Shown: piece after piece, positions 1 through 9,819 of the stretch | Layout of the letters: every line of letters begins with the position of its first letter | Numbering within the stretch: the stretch's first letter is position 1 | From: Cladorhizidae sp. MBARI D1340-BT2 | Taxonomy: Eukaryota > Porifera > Demospongiae > Poecilosclerida > Cladorhizidae | Direction: 5' to 3' | Length of the DNA stretch: 64,000 nucleotides | NCBI GenBank assembly: GCA_028752905.1 | Contig: JAQNBH010000015.1 | Location: 11,169,622-11,233,621 of the forward strand | Program-made: the position numbers and the translations under genes | The notes under the pieces: generated by a model | Seen by the model: only the letters and a program-made list of their open reading frames with translations | Database searches by the model: none | Told to the model about the DNA's origin: nothing

Positions 1-27
1 TTTTGTTGTTGTTGTTATTATTATTAT

Positions 28-59
<32 letters not shown>

Positions 60-254
60 TATACTACTATTCTTAACCTGCATGTGAAGGCTACTATTCC
101 TCATTACAGTTCTATAGTATGTACGTGGTTTTCTGAGTTTGAAGAGTTTTTGTGTCAAGTATATAAGACCTACTTATATATCATGTACTGGATGGTTCCA
201 ACCTTGCTCAGTTATTGTAAAAGTTATTGGAATTACCATTCAAATATGACAGTT
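1..254 (+). repeat. Trinucleotide microsatellite plus flank, copy of the palindrome-spacer sequence
   Basis: A TTG/TTA/CTA trinucleotide tract is followed by about 190 bp that closely matches 43,430-43,655 in the same orientation, through the landmarks CTTAACCTGCATGTGAAGG and GTTATTGGAATTACCATT. The spacer copy has an extra stretch of about 60 bp. This is therefore a dispersed repeat with a microsatellite head. The predicted poly-leucine reading frame across it is a microsatellite artefact, not a gene. Confidence 0.75.
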
Positions 255-290
255 AATTCTGTTATTGGTAAGGTGGTTAGTCCCTAGCCT

Positions 291-2400
291 TGTGGATAGC
301 TGAGGCTCTACTGCATAGTAGATAAAACACACGAATTGATTGGTGAGCTATATAGGAACTCATTCGATCCAAAATATTTTTCACCTTCTTATTTCCATAA
401 TATAGGTATTTTGTAATGGTGATAATTTACATCTTCAGCTAGTTTCAGGAACAAGTTTCAGTGCCATCACCGAGTCCTCACTGCTGTTCTTCAAATTTCT
501 TCATGAGGTGATGAGTGGCACAATCTTCTTCAATCAGATGTTGAGGATTCAACATTAACGGTGCTGTTTGACACCCACACCTCTTCGAATAACATTCCTT
601 CAATGCTGCTTATGTTAGCCACAGTGACCATTGCTGCATATATTTGCTCTTCAAATCTCCTCTGAGCTCAAATTGTTTCAATCTCTTGGGAATATCCATG
701 GCTGAACCTTGAATTGTGTTTGCCAGTGGCTCTGTATCCAAAAATTTGGCGGGTTCCCTTGAATGTTGCAGTAAAGGACGGAGATGTAAAGTTGGACAGG
801 AGACCACTTGCTTCTGCTGTGGTCTCTCTAGAATCCTATATAGACCATACATGCTCATGGTTACAAACAATGTCTTGCAAGCATTGTGGGTGAGAACAGG
901 ATATACTGCACCAAAGTCTTCCATATGAGGTAGTTATACTCCTCTAGCATCTAGTTTGATTTTGGTCTGGTGTAATTCTTGCTCTTTCAAACTTGGTTCT
1001 TATATTCAGAAATACTTCCTTCTATATAATACTGCTCCTAGGTGAATATTTGAACACTAGACCAAGTGATGTCAGTATGCTCAACGTAAAGTTAATGTCT
1101 AGCACTTACGCAATTTTTAACAGGACAAGATTTAGACAGGCACAATGATAGTAACTAAGTGGCCTGGGAAACTTTTTCTATAAAAAAGCAGCTATGAGCT
1201 TTATCAGAGTTAAGTCTTTAAAAAAACATTAAGGAAATGGATTATACTATCACAAAAACTTTTCCTGTAATAGCTTCACAGTCAATAAGTTATATCAACT
1301 TTTCTGCAGGACTACAAAATGTGATGTTATTCCCAACTACTTATGCTTGATGCATAAGTTATTTCACCTGCTGAATACCAAAGTAGTTCAAGAGAACTTC
1401 AGATTGCTGATGCCATAAACAATAGTGAAATCTTTTAAAAACACAGTTTAGTAGTTCTCTTTGTGTTGTTTTGGAAATATGTGTAGCACGATATTTCAGG
1501 TGATCATTTATCTCCAACATCAATGCTAAAATCAAGAAGAGCTTTAAAATTCTCAAAAAACTCTAAAATCAAGAAGAGCTTTAAAATTCTCAAAGAACTC
1601 TAAAATCAAGAAGATCAGTTGACACTATCTCCACATTTAGACTAAATGTTCTAGCCTTCATTGTAAAACTTTAATTAAGATTACCTTGATTAGGAGAATC
1701 AGAGGTTGAATCATCCCTATGCCCCCGAAGGGCAATACCTCGCCGACCACAAAATTCCTAGCATTTACGATACATTTCAGGAAAATGTGATTACGATGTG
1801 CTTTCTGCCGACTTGCTTACAGTGGGCTATATATGCAAATTTCTACCTCTTTTTCTTCTGTCTTTGCCTGATAAGCAAAAGTGCATCACATAGAGTGATG
1901 GTAGTCAAAAAGTGGATGCTTTTGAAAGGGCGCATGAGCATCTTTCCAATTTTGGAAGTGTAATGGTAATGTTCCCTAGGACATGGCTTTTGACCGGGGG
2001 AAAAGTACAGCTTTAAGTTTTAGAATCCATCATCTTGTACTGAATATGCTAGAAAGGGAAACTATTTCAGTCATTCATGATTAAGTATCTTTATTAAGAG
2101 CCTCCTTTAAACTACTTACTGTTGCATCGCCTCTATGGGTATTTGGAAATGCTTCTGAGATCCTGTTCTGGATTAGTATCATCCAAACTTTTGACTGACC
2201 AAATATCATTCAAAGTTGAACCTAACTGTTTCATCACATTTAACTTTTTTTTTAATTATTATTATTTTTTATATGTAAAAAATATTTTTATTTGGGATTA
2301 TTAACAATACAGCGAATATAATTATAATATATACACTACACAATAAAGTCACTGTCCATAGATAAACCTAACATATATATATATATACAAAAAAGAGACC
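291..2400. other. Region with no assignable gene; weak DNA polymerase A-like ORF
   Basis: No intact gene is recognised. A 104-codon minus-strand ORF (610-924) contains the string NTIQGSAMDI, which loosely resembles the NTxVQGSAAD signature of family-A DNA polymerases but is one residue short, with no other polymerase motif around it. A 38-bp unit is repeated about 2.4 times at 1,525-1,615. The part around 2,230-2,390 is very AT-rich. Confidence 0.4.
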
Positions 2401-2404
2401 TAAC

Positions 2405-2690
2405 CAAAATTCAAGCCCGCCCGTCTATCACAGGGAAGCATGAAGGGAGGCGACGGTGCCACATGCCGTGCCAAAGGCAAATTGCTAGATGCTGGAATAG
2501 ATGGCGTGTAGCATCAGCTGGAGGAATTCCAAGGCGCTGTCCCTGAAGCTGCCCAATTGCCCTGATGGTCTCCACACCTTCCTCACTCCAGCCCCCCAAT
2601 GCCTCCATTGCCACAGGGATAAAGTTGACACCCACTGAGTGGCAGGCACCTGAGTGGGCAGCCAACTTCCTTTTACTGGCAACTGTTAGG
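2405..2690 (-). pseudogene. Retroelement-associated C-terminal ORF fragment
   Basis: The minus-strand ORF of 84 codons includes ACHSVGVNFIPVAMEALGGW followed by SEEGVETIRAIGQLQGQRLG and DATRHLFQHLAICL. From memory of invertebrate proteomes, this FIP-LGGWSEE-IGxLQGQR-HLFQxL pattern is the usual C-terminal tail of highly repeated reverse-transcriptase-related proteins. It stands alone here with no reverse transcriptase upstream, so it is taken as a broken retroelement piece. No catalytic residues are present, and the exact element class cannot be named. Confidence 0.5.
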
Positions 2691-3202
2691 GCAACTTGGA
2701 GTGTGCTAGTAATCAGCTGAGGACTCCATTATGTGCCAGCCGGCTAGCAGTACGTGATGCAGCTGCTAATTTTTTAATGTGCTTAACACTAAAACCATCA
2801 ACTTTGATGAGGGGATCATCAAAGGCTGACAGTTACACAAAACTGCTACATTAGTGCATGATAAAGCTGAATTTGTCTCACACCTATGTTTTATGTGCGA
2901 CTATATGGGGAGGCTGCGCCATTTAAAAAAGTGAGTCAAACCAATATAGGTAAGGTGTTCTAAATGCTCTATTTGGAGCTAAAAGTGTAGGACCAGCCCT
3001 CCCCCCACCCTCCTCCCCCCCCTGGATCAGACTTTGAGATTGGTCTGGAGGTAGAGAGTTCCAGAGTCCGGAAGCCTTTTAAGGTAGAAGTAAGAGGAGC
3101 AACTATGTGATAACTTGTTGCCTGACCAATGCAAAAGTGCTTCCTCCACCTCTGAATTGGCTGACTTTTCCACAATACCCCGCCATCCTCTATTTTATAT
3201 TC

Positions 3203-3231
3203 CTGATGAAGGCTAGAACATCTAGTCAAAA
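3203..3231 (+). ncRNA. Degenerate hammerhead-ribozyme-like core
   Basis: CTGATGA (3,203-3,209) is followed by a short stem, GGCTAG (3,211-3,216) pairing with CTAGTC (3,222-3,227, one G-T pair), and then AAAA where an active hammerhead needs GAAA. Stems I and III are not evident. A related motif lies at 32,331 and, mirrored, near 44,628-44,668. Hammerhead motifs are known in Penelope-like and other retroelements. This one should be inactive if it is a relic at all. Confidence 0.25.
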
Positions 3232-3407
3232 TGTTGAGAGAGTAAAATTCAAGTTGATTATTGAGAAGGTCATTGTAATAATCATAACTGCTGCTCTGCT
3301 TAAAAAAAACACATCGAACTTTTATTATTACTTTTTCTATAAAATTCCTGAAAATACATTCGAAGTATACACAAATGGCATGTGCTGCTAGCATTAATTA
3401 AGGTAAC

Positions 3408-4308
3408 CCAGTTACGAGTTATGACGACAAGAACAATGGTGCAATGTATTGTTTGAGTGAATGGGTTTCTAGAGCTTCTTGAGGTAACTTGTTCCACAAG
3501 GAGATAGCCAGGCACAAAAGAAAATTTGAATGCCTGTGTCTTAGAATATGGGTGACCCTGCCCATTCAGTTTGATAATTGAGGAAATTGCAGCTGGCCTT
3601 TCATGATTTTGAATGCCATAACATAGTTTCAGAAACATTCTGTGAAACTCAAGAGATGGGCCATTTTAGGTTCTGATAGTTGCAGGCCCATTGTTTTGTA
3701 CACATTTTGAGAGCAAACTTTTGGACTTTTTCTAGTTTTGCAACATCTCCGATGAGGTATGAGTCCCAAGCAGGTGTAGCATATTCCAGAGGTGGGTAAA
3801 CTAGAACATTATATATCTCCAGCATGCAGGCAGCATCTACAAGATTATAGAAACTTCTATATATAGTTTCCTAGTTTTACTGTCTATATGTGCAGGCCAT
3901 ATAGTTCCGGAGAGAGCAGCACACCAAGGTATTTGAAAGAGTTAACTTGGTTCAGAGTTGTTACCATTTAGAACAAGTTTAGAAGGCTGTAACACTTTAT
4001 TTTCCTTGATATCATCATGGTTTTATATTTAAAGGATTATTACAGCAGGCCCAGTAGTTGATAAGTTCAATGTCCATTTGTAGATTCAAGAAGTCATTCT
4101 TTTAATAGGCAGTCAGCATAGAGATTTAAGGTGCTACCATCTGAGAGAATAATGTCATTACATCATCTATAGAGATTAAAAAGAGATGGACCCAATACCG
4201 AACCCTGTGGAACACCAGAGGGTATAAGGACATCTCATAAAGACACACCACCTATATACCACTGCATGTTGCTTTCTGTTACATAAGAAACTCCTTATAC
4301 AGGCTAGG
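3408..4308 (-). pseudogene. LINE reverse transcriptase remnant, C-terminal part (interrupted by Gypsy)
   Basis: Read on the minus strand, about 4,150-4,240 gives a GVPQGSVLGPSLF-like reverse transcriptase motif in broken frames. About 3,425-3,530 gives ISLWNKLPQEALETHSLKQY, the classic C-terminal LWNxLP motif of CR1/Jockey-type LINE polymerases. The frame is broken many times, so it is an old pseudogene. It continues beyond the LTR element at 9,820-9,970, where the upstream TKAFDSTHQSLLDKL motif lies. The LTR element therefore split one LINE into two pieces. Confidence 0.75.
4304..4308. repeat. 5-bp target site duplication, left copy (CTAGG)
   Basis: CTAGG stands directly before the 5' LTR and is repeated exactly at 9,820-9,824 directly after the 3' LTR. 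This fixes the LTR ends and shows a clean integrase-type insertion. Confidence 0.9.
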
Positions 4309-4491
4309 TAGACAATAACCACCCTTACATGTATAAACATTGCTACGTGCGGTCCTTTACCTCACACACGACTCCTTTACCTCGCGCATGCATACTAGCA
4401 CACATTCATTCGCTATACACATTTCCTACTGATAACTTGTTGAACTCGTCCAGTTGCATCAGCTAGGTGAATAGCTTACTGAGCTTAACTA
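4309..4491 (+). repeat. 5' LTR of element A
   Basis: 183 bp, starting TAGACAATAACC and ending GCTTAACTA. It is matched by 9,637-9,819 with two differences near its positions 38-43. The self-priming partner site ATTCGCTATACACA lies at 4,408-4,421. If this marks the start of the transcript, as in Tf1, U3 would be about 99 bp. Confidence 0.95.
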
Positions 4492-4505
4492 TGTGTATAG
4501 CGAAT
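4492..4505 (+). promoter_or_regulatory. Self-priming primer-binding site of element A
   Basis: TGTGTATAGCGAAT begins at the first base after the 5' LTR, where a tRNA primer site would normally be. It does not start with TGG, so it does not fit a tRNA CCA end. It is the exact reverse complement of ATTCGCTATACACA at 4,408-4,421 inside the LTR. In Tf1 of fission yeast the 5' end of the transcript folds back to prime at such a site. Element B has the same arrangement with a different sequence. Confidence 0.8.
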
Positions 4506-4596
4506 CTTCGATAGTGATTGGTAGTACCTAGCCCCGCCCGAAGAAGTTAGGAGGGGGACCGTTGTTCGATATTTCCAATTACCGCCCACCCGCCTA

Positions 4597-5562
4597 ATGG
4601 CTGTTGACTGCCCATACCCCGGCTGCGACTTCTCGACACCAGCAGAGTTGATCCCCGTGGTGACTGCGGCCGTGCTGAATGGACACATGCTGATCCACAG
4701 CCAGGCGACCCGGACTAAGCCCACCCCGGTCAAGCGCCCAGAGATAACGGCCGGGGGCACCACTGAAGCCTGGCACTACTTTGCCACCAGATGGAGGGCA
4801 TACTCCATGGCAGTAAGACTAACGGGCACTGATGTGGCCATCCAGCTGCTCGAGTGCCTCGAGCCGAAGCTAAGAAGGGACGTCACCCGCAATGCGGTGG
4901 GCCCTTTACCCATTGAAGATTTTTCGGAGACAGACCTCCTCGCTGCCATCAAGGCCCTTGCAGTGCGGGAGGAGAACCCGAAAGTGGCCAGGGTCGCCCT
5001 CTCCCGCATGGTGCAGGACCGGGGGGAACCCATTCGCTCGTTCGCTGTCCGCCTCCGAGGCCAATCTGAGGTGTGCAGGTTCACACAAAAGTGCTCTGGC
5101 TGTGAAGTCGTCAACAGCCAAGGGGAGCAAAGAGTTGCCGATCAACTCTGCATCGGCCTGGCAGATGCAGATATTCAGGAAGATCTCCTAAAAGACACAA
5201 ACCAAAACATGACTGTCGAGGAGACAATCAGGTTTGTCGAGGTGAGGGCCGCAGGCAGGCGGTCCGCGGTCACCATCACCACACCCACCTCGACAGACTC
5301 ATTGGGTGACGACCATGACCAAGGGGATGCTATCAATAGCGCGTACCGACGCCAACAGAGACAGCCAAACCCAGTCACACCAAGGACAACACAGACCTGG
5401 ACCCAACGCCGCTCACCCATCTCCCACACACACACCCAGAACCTGCCCCAACAGAACAGAGGGCAACCCAGCAACACCACCCGCCCCAAGATCAACCCGA
5501 AGGCAGTGTGTTGCTTCTGTGGCGGCAGTGTGTTGCTTCTGTGGCCACCAAGGCCACGGTGA
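4597..5562 (+). CDS. gag: Gag of element A
   Basis: 321 codons as read, starting MAVDCPYPGCDF with a C2H2-like Cys/His pattern in the first 35 residues. A helical capsid-like region follows (about residues 50-215), with WHYFATRWRAYSMAV, an AIKALAVREE segment, RLRGQSEVCRF and a QLCIGLADADIQEDLL segment. It matches the gag of element B residue by residue over this span. A charged and proline-rich linker leads to a zinc knuckle that starts CCFCG. The frame then breaks because a 22-bp segment (5,502-5,523) is repeated in tandem at 5,524-5,545. The tail after that point is out of frame. The knuckle continues in the next frame, so gag and pol were probably one long frame before the duplication. Confidence 0.85.
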   Translation: MAVDCPYPGCDFSTPAELIPVVTAAVLNGHMLIHSQATRTKPTPVKRPEITAGGTTEAWHYFATRWRAYSMAVRLTGTDVAIQLLECLEPKLRRDVTRNAVGPLPIEDFSETDLLAAIKALAVREENPKVARVALSRMVQDRGEPIRSFAVRLRGQSEVCRFTQKCSGCEVVNSQGEQRVADQLCIGLADADIQEDLLKDTNQNMTVEETIRFVEVRAAGRRSAVTITTPTSTDSLGDDHDQGDAINSAYRRQQRQPNPVTPRTTQTWTQRRSPISHTHTQNLPQQNRGQPSNTTRPKINPKAVCCFCGGSVLLLWPPRPR

Positions 5563-8131
5563 GAGGGAACGGACAGCGGTGCGAAGGCTCGAATGCCCCG
5601 CCTTTGGCTCCACTTGCTCCTCCTGTGGTAGACAACACCACTACGCACAGATGTGCTGGTCGAGACAGGCGGAGCAAGAGAGCGCGATCTCCGAGACAGT
5701 GGCAACCATGACCGAGGGATCGCTACCACACCAATCGTGGGACTCCAGCACCATGACCTGGACCCAACGCCGCTCCCCGCCCCAACCCAACATGGAGGTG
5801 AGAGTCTCGTCCCACCGAGAGGATTTCAGGGCCCACGGCCACACCCTCAGGGTAGAAAGGCACAATATCGCCACCACAGCCCTAGCTGACACGGGGTGCC
5901 AGAGCTGTCTGGCAGGCCCAGCCCTCATGAAGGAACTGCTCCTTACTGACCACGACCTGGTCCCGGCCACGCTCCTCATGAGCTCCGCCAGTGGCAACCC
6001 CCTCCCCATCAAGGGTGCCGCTCTCCTCAGAATATCCACCCACTCAGGCCGTGAAACGCGGCAGATGGTATACTTCAGCGACCTGGCCTCCAAACTATAT
6101 CTCAGCCTGGCCAGCTGCATCGATCTGGGACTGATTCACACGGAGTTTCCCCTCTGCAAGCAGACGCCACCTTCGAGAGACGGCACGGATGCATGGGCGA
6201 CCCCGAATCGGCCCCCACCCCCTGAAGTCGCGAACCTGCAGACCAGAACTATGGACAGCCCCTCGACACCTGTGGTGAGCAAACCTTCCCATAACCAACC
6301 CAGACCCTGCTCATGCCCCACCCGTGCCCCGCCCCCTGTCAGACCCACCTCCCTGCCATTCCCTGGCACTGAGGCCAACCGTCACAGGCTTGAACGTCAC
6401 TTGCTGGACTTATACTCAGCAAGTGCGTTCAATGTCTGTGAGCATCAACCCCTTCCCATGATGTCAGGACCCCCCCTCTCCCTCAACATTGACCCCAACG
6501 CCATCCCCAAACCCTGCCACAACCCCATTGATATCCCAATTCATTGGCAGGACGAGGTGAAGGCCGGCCTTGACCGGGACGTCCGCCTCGGCGTGCTGGA
6601 GAAGGTCCCCCTGGGTACGCCCGTCACTTGGTGCCACCGTATGGTCATCTGCACCAAGAAGGACGGGTCACTCAGGAGGACCATCAACCTTCAACCACTC
6701 AACCAGCACGCCACGCGCGAGACCCATCACTGCCCATCCCCATTCCATCAGGCAAGAGCCGTTCCAGGCAACACCAAAAAGACCATCTTCGACGCCTGGA
6801 ACGGCTACCACTCCGTGGCCCTCAAAGAAGCTGACCGCCATTACACCACCTTCATCACCCCCTGGGGAAGGTACCGCTACTGCTCGGCCCCCCAGGGGTA
6901 CATCGCCTCAGGTGATGCCTACACGGCCAGGTACGATGCCCTCGTCGCCAACGTGATGTCGAAGACCAAATGCATCGACGACGCTCTTCTTTGGTCGGAC
7001 GACATCACGGGAGCATTCCACCAGGCGACTGAGTGGCTCCACATCTGTGCCGTGAACGGCATCACCCTGAACCCGCGCAAATTCCGCTTTGCCCAGGACA
7101 GAGTGGAGTTTGCCGGGTTCGACATCACCCCCTCCGAAGTACGACCAGCTCCGAGGTTCCTCAACTCTATCACCGACTTCCCCACCCCAGCAAGCATCAC
7201 GGACATCCGCGCCTGGTTCGGCTTGGTGAACCAGGTCGCCTATGCATTTTCCCTCACCACCACCATGTTGCCATTCAGGGCCCTCCTGAAGCCCACCTCA
7301 CCATTCCTCTGGACACCAGCCCTGGACCACGCGTTCCAGGCATCCAAGTCGGAGATTGTAGAGAAGATTCGCGACGGGGTGGCCATATTCGACCGAAACC
7401 GCCCAACCTGCCTGGCAACAGACTGGAGCAAAGACGGGATAGGGTACTGGCTATTCCAGAAGCACTGCCAGTGCCCATCCCGGGAGATCCTCTGTTGTCG
7501 GGAGGGTTGGCGTGTCACCCTTGTGGGTTCCAGGTTTACCCACCCTGCCGAGTCCCGCTACGCCCCTGTGGAGGGCGAGGCTCTGGCAGTGGCGGATGCC
7601 TTAGACAAAGCCCGGCACTTCGTCCTCGGGTGCAGCGATCTAGTGGTAGCTGTAGACCACAAGCCCCTCCTCAAACTGTTCGGGGATCGCTGCCTCGAGG
7701 ACATACCTAACCCACGCCTCCGCAACATCAAGGAGAAGACCCTCCGGTACCGGTTCCGGATGGTGTACATTCCTGGCGTTAAGAACCTCACCAGCGATGC
7801 CCTCTCACGCCACCCATCCGGAACCCGGACGCCTCCCCAGCTCCACCTCCCCGATGATGTTGCGAACCCCAGCCCAGCCTGTCCGGGCAGCCCTGCCTCC
7901 ACACTCTGCGCCATCACCAATACCACCTCTGCGCATATAGACGAGTCCGGCCTCTCCACCGCCGTCTGCAAGGCAATCTCTTCAATCCCCATCAGCTGGG
8001 AGCACCTCCAGACAGCCTCCGACGCTACCCTTCAGGACCTGATGTTTTATATCGAGCAAGGCACACCCGACAACAGGCAGATGCTCCCAGCCCCCATCAG
8101 GGACTACTTCTCAATCCTCCCACATCTCCAT
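5525..8131 (+). CDS. pol: Pol of element A: zinc knuckle, protease, reverse transcriptase, RNase H
   Basis: A long open frame. The second half of a zinc knuckle (CPAFGSTCSSCGRQHHYAQMC pattern in pieces) opens it, then the aspartic protease motif ADTGCQSC near 5,885-5,908. The reverse transcriptase (about 6,550-7,150) shows TPVTWCHRMVICTKKDGSLR, FDAWNGYHSVAL, APQGYIASGD and KCIDDALLW. The catalytic box is therefore Cys-Ile-Asp-Asp (6,971-6,982) in place of the usual Tyr/Phe-x-Asp-Asp. The same Cys occurs in element B, so it is a family trait. RNase H (about 7,405-7,810) shows CLATDWSKDG, VEGEALAVADAL, AVDHKPLLKLF and NLTSDALSRHP. The integrase follows in another frame. Confidence 0.9.
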
Positions 8132-8132
8132 C

Positions 8133-9239
8133 GTAGACGGTGTGGTATGCTACGGGGAACGACTTATCATCCCCACATCCCTGAGACCAACTTGCCTATC
8201 CACCCTCCATGCAGCCCACCAGGGCACGAGCGGGATGACTGCCAGAGCCACCTCCTCCCTGTACTGGCCGGGCATGCCCGCAGACATCGCTGCAACCAGG
8301 AACAGGTGCCCAGCATGCAACGGCAACGCCCCCTCTCAACCTGCCATGCCGTCAGTCACCCCAGAAGAGCCAGAGTACCCCTTCCAGCACATCTGTGCGG
8401 ATTACTTCCACCACGAAGGATCCGCATACCTTGTGCTGGTAGACCGGTACTCTGGCTGGCCAATCACCAAACCGGCCACCAACGGCGCAGCAGGCCTCGC
8501 CACCATACTGAGAGAGACATTCAGCACCTATGGCATCCCCACCACTCTAACCTCGGACGGCGGCCCAGAATTTGCCGCTCATACCACCAGGGAGCTCCTC
8601 ACCTCTTGGGGCATCCACCACCGCACCTCCTCTGCCTATAACCCACACTCCAATAACCGAGCAGAGACCGCGGTCAAATCCATGAAGAGGCTCATTTCGG
8701 GGAACACAGGACCAGGAGGCACACTCACCACCAAATTCCACAAGGCCCTCCTGGTCTACCGCAACAGCCCGAACCCAGACACAAGGATGTCACCCGCCGA
8801 ATGCGTATTTGGTCGCCCCATCCGTGATGCACTACCCGGCCTCCCCACGCGGCTGCGACAAACCCATGCATCAGAATCACAACTCCACCAGAGGCAACAA
8901 GCCAGATCCCATCGCCAAACCCTCGGCAGAGCACGCTGGGACGAACACACCCCCGGCCTTTCCCCCCTTCGTTGCGGTGACAGAGTATTCATCCAAAATC
9001 AGACAGGCCGCCACCCAACGAAGTGGGACAAAACTGGATTGGTCGTGGAGGTGCTCCAGTACCACCAATATGCCGTGAGGATGGACGGATCGGGCCGCCT
9101 CACCACAAGGAACAGACGATTCCTACGTCGTCAGACGGAGACTCAACCAGCCCAGCCGACTCAGCCGTCCGCTGCCTGGCACTCCTCCCATTGCATACCC
9201 CCCTCCCATACCACCAACCTATATTCCACCCCCCATTGA
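8133..9239 (+). CDS. int: Integrase of element A
   Basis: Carries the N-terminal zinc-binding pattern (LHAAHQGTSGM and RCPACNG), then the catalytic core with Asp in FQHICADYFHH, Asp in TLTSDGGPEF and Glu in NNRAETAVKSM. The C-terminal GPY/F-like module reads GDRVFIQNQTGRHPTKWD followed by DGSGRLTTRNRRFLRR. It is one reading frame off from RNase H. The break is at about 8,125-8,132, where one base appears to be missing by comparison with element B. The frame stops in a run of CCCCCTCCCATACCACC-type repeats. No chromodomain is seen. Confidence 0.88.
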   Translation, partial: VDGVVCYGERLIIPTSLRPTCLSTLHAAHQGTSGMTARATSSLYWPGMPADIAATRNRCPACNGNAPSQPAMPSVTPEEPEYPFQHICADYFHHEGSAYLVLVDRYSGWPITKPATNGAAGLATILRETFSTYGIPTTLTSDGGPEFAAHTTRELLTSWGIHHRTSSAYNPHSNNRAETAVKSMKRLISGNTGPGGTLTTKFHKALLVYRNSPNPDTRMSPAECVFGRPIRDALPGLPTRLRQTHASESQLHQRQQARSHRQTLGRARWDEHTPGLSPLRCGDRVFIQNQTGRHPTKWDKTGLVVEVLQYHQYAVRMDGSGRLTTRNRRFLRRQTETQPAQPTQPSAAWHSSHCIPPSHTTNLYSTPH

Positions 9240-9279
9240 ATACCCCCCTCCCATACCACCACCATCTACTCCACCCCAG

Positions 9280-9618
9280 ATGGCCCCCCCACCGCTCCCG
9301 CCCCCTCAACCGATACCCCAGACCAAACTGCCCCCTACTACACCGAGGACACCTGTACATCCACCATCAACATCAACAAAGCCAACCGGACGCAAGCCCG
9401 CCCTGCTGGCTACCCCGGCAGACGGACGATCATACGCCTCCGTCGCCGGCACCGGAACCCCGCCTCATCGCCCCACCCAGACCGCCCAGAAAACCCTGGC
9501 CTTGACGCCCGCCATCAACCCCCCCAAGAACCCCAACCCAGCGGCCGTGCTGAGACGCAGCAAGAGAGGAGCAAAACCAGTCGTACGCTACGGACAGAGA
9601 ACTATCAGTCCCCCTTAA
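9280..9618 (+). pseudogene. Proline-rich C-terminal tail of Pol, out of frame
   Basis: 112 codons rich in Pro and Thr that end AVLRRSKRGAKPVVRYGQR. Element B ends its integrase frame with the similar GLRRSKRTHRKPDYYYSG, so this is the original Pol terminus, displaced by a frameshift in the low-complexity tract around 9,200-9,280. Confidence 0.7.
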
Positions 9619-9627
9619 GACGGACTT

Positions 9628-9636
9628 GGGGGGAGA
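9628..9636 (+). promoter_or_regulatory. Polypurine tract of element A
   Basis: GGGGGGAGA directly before the 3' LTR. Element B has the identical nine bases directly before its own 3' LTR. This is the expected primer for plus-strand DNA synthesis. Confidence 0.85.
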
Positions 9637-9819
9637 TAGACAATAACCACCCTTACATGTATAAACATTGCTACGTACGGCCCTTTACCTCACACACGAC
9701 TCCTTTACCTCGCGCATGCATACTAGCACACATTCATTCGCTATACACATTTCCTACTGATAACTTGTTGAACTCGTCCAGTTGCATCAGCTAGGTGAAT
9801 AGCTTACTGAGCTTAACTA
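9637..9819 (+). repeat. 3' LTR of element A
   Basis: 183 bp, near-identical to 4,309-4,491. It is followed by CTAGG, the second target-site copy, and then by the continuation of the interrupted LINE. Confidence 0.95.

Larger units (their letters stand above)
4309..9819 (+). mobile_element. Ty3/Gypsy LTR retrotransposon, element A
   Basis: A full-length 5,511-bp element with 183-bp LTRs, a 5-bp CTAGG target duplication, a self-complementary primer site next to the 5' LTR, gag, protease, reverse transcriptase, RNase H, integrase and a GGGGGGAGA polypurine tract before the 3' LTR. The order PR-RT-RH-IN is that of Ty3/Gypsy. The two LTRs differ at only 2 of 183 positions by eye, so the insertion is recent. 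The coding region nevertheless has three frame breaks: a 22-bp tandem duplication in the gag zinc knuckle, a one-base shift before integrase, and a shift in a proline-rich tail. The element sits inside an old minus-strand LINE. LTR ends are TAG...CTA instead of the usual TG...CA. No envelope gene was seen. Confidence 0.95.

Noticed and set aside
4492..4525. tRNA primer site starting TGG at about 4,520
   Set aside because: It is about 28 bases away from the LTR end and has no counterpart in element B, while the adjacent self-complementary site is present in both.
9280..9618. Envelope gene of element A
   Set aside because: No signal peptide or membrane segment; it aligns with the Pol tail of element B.
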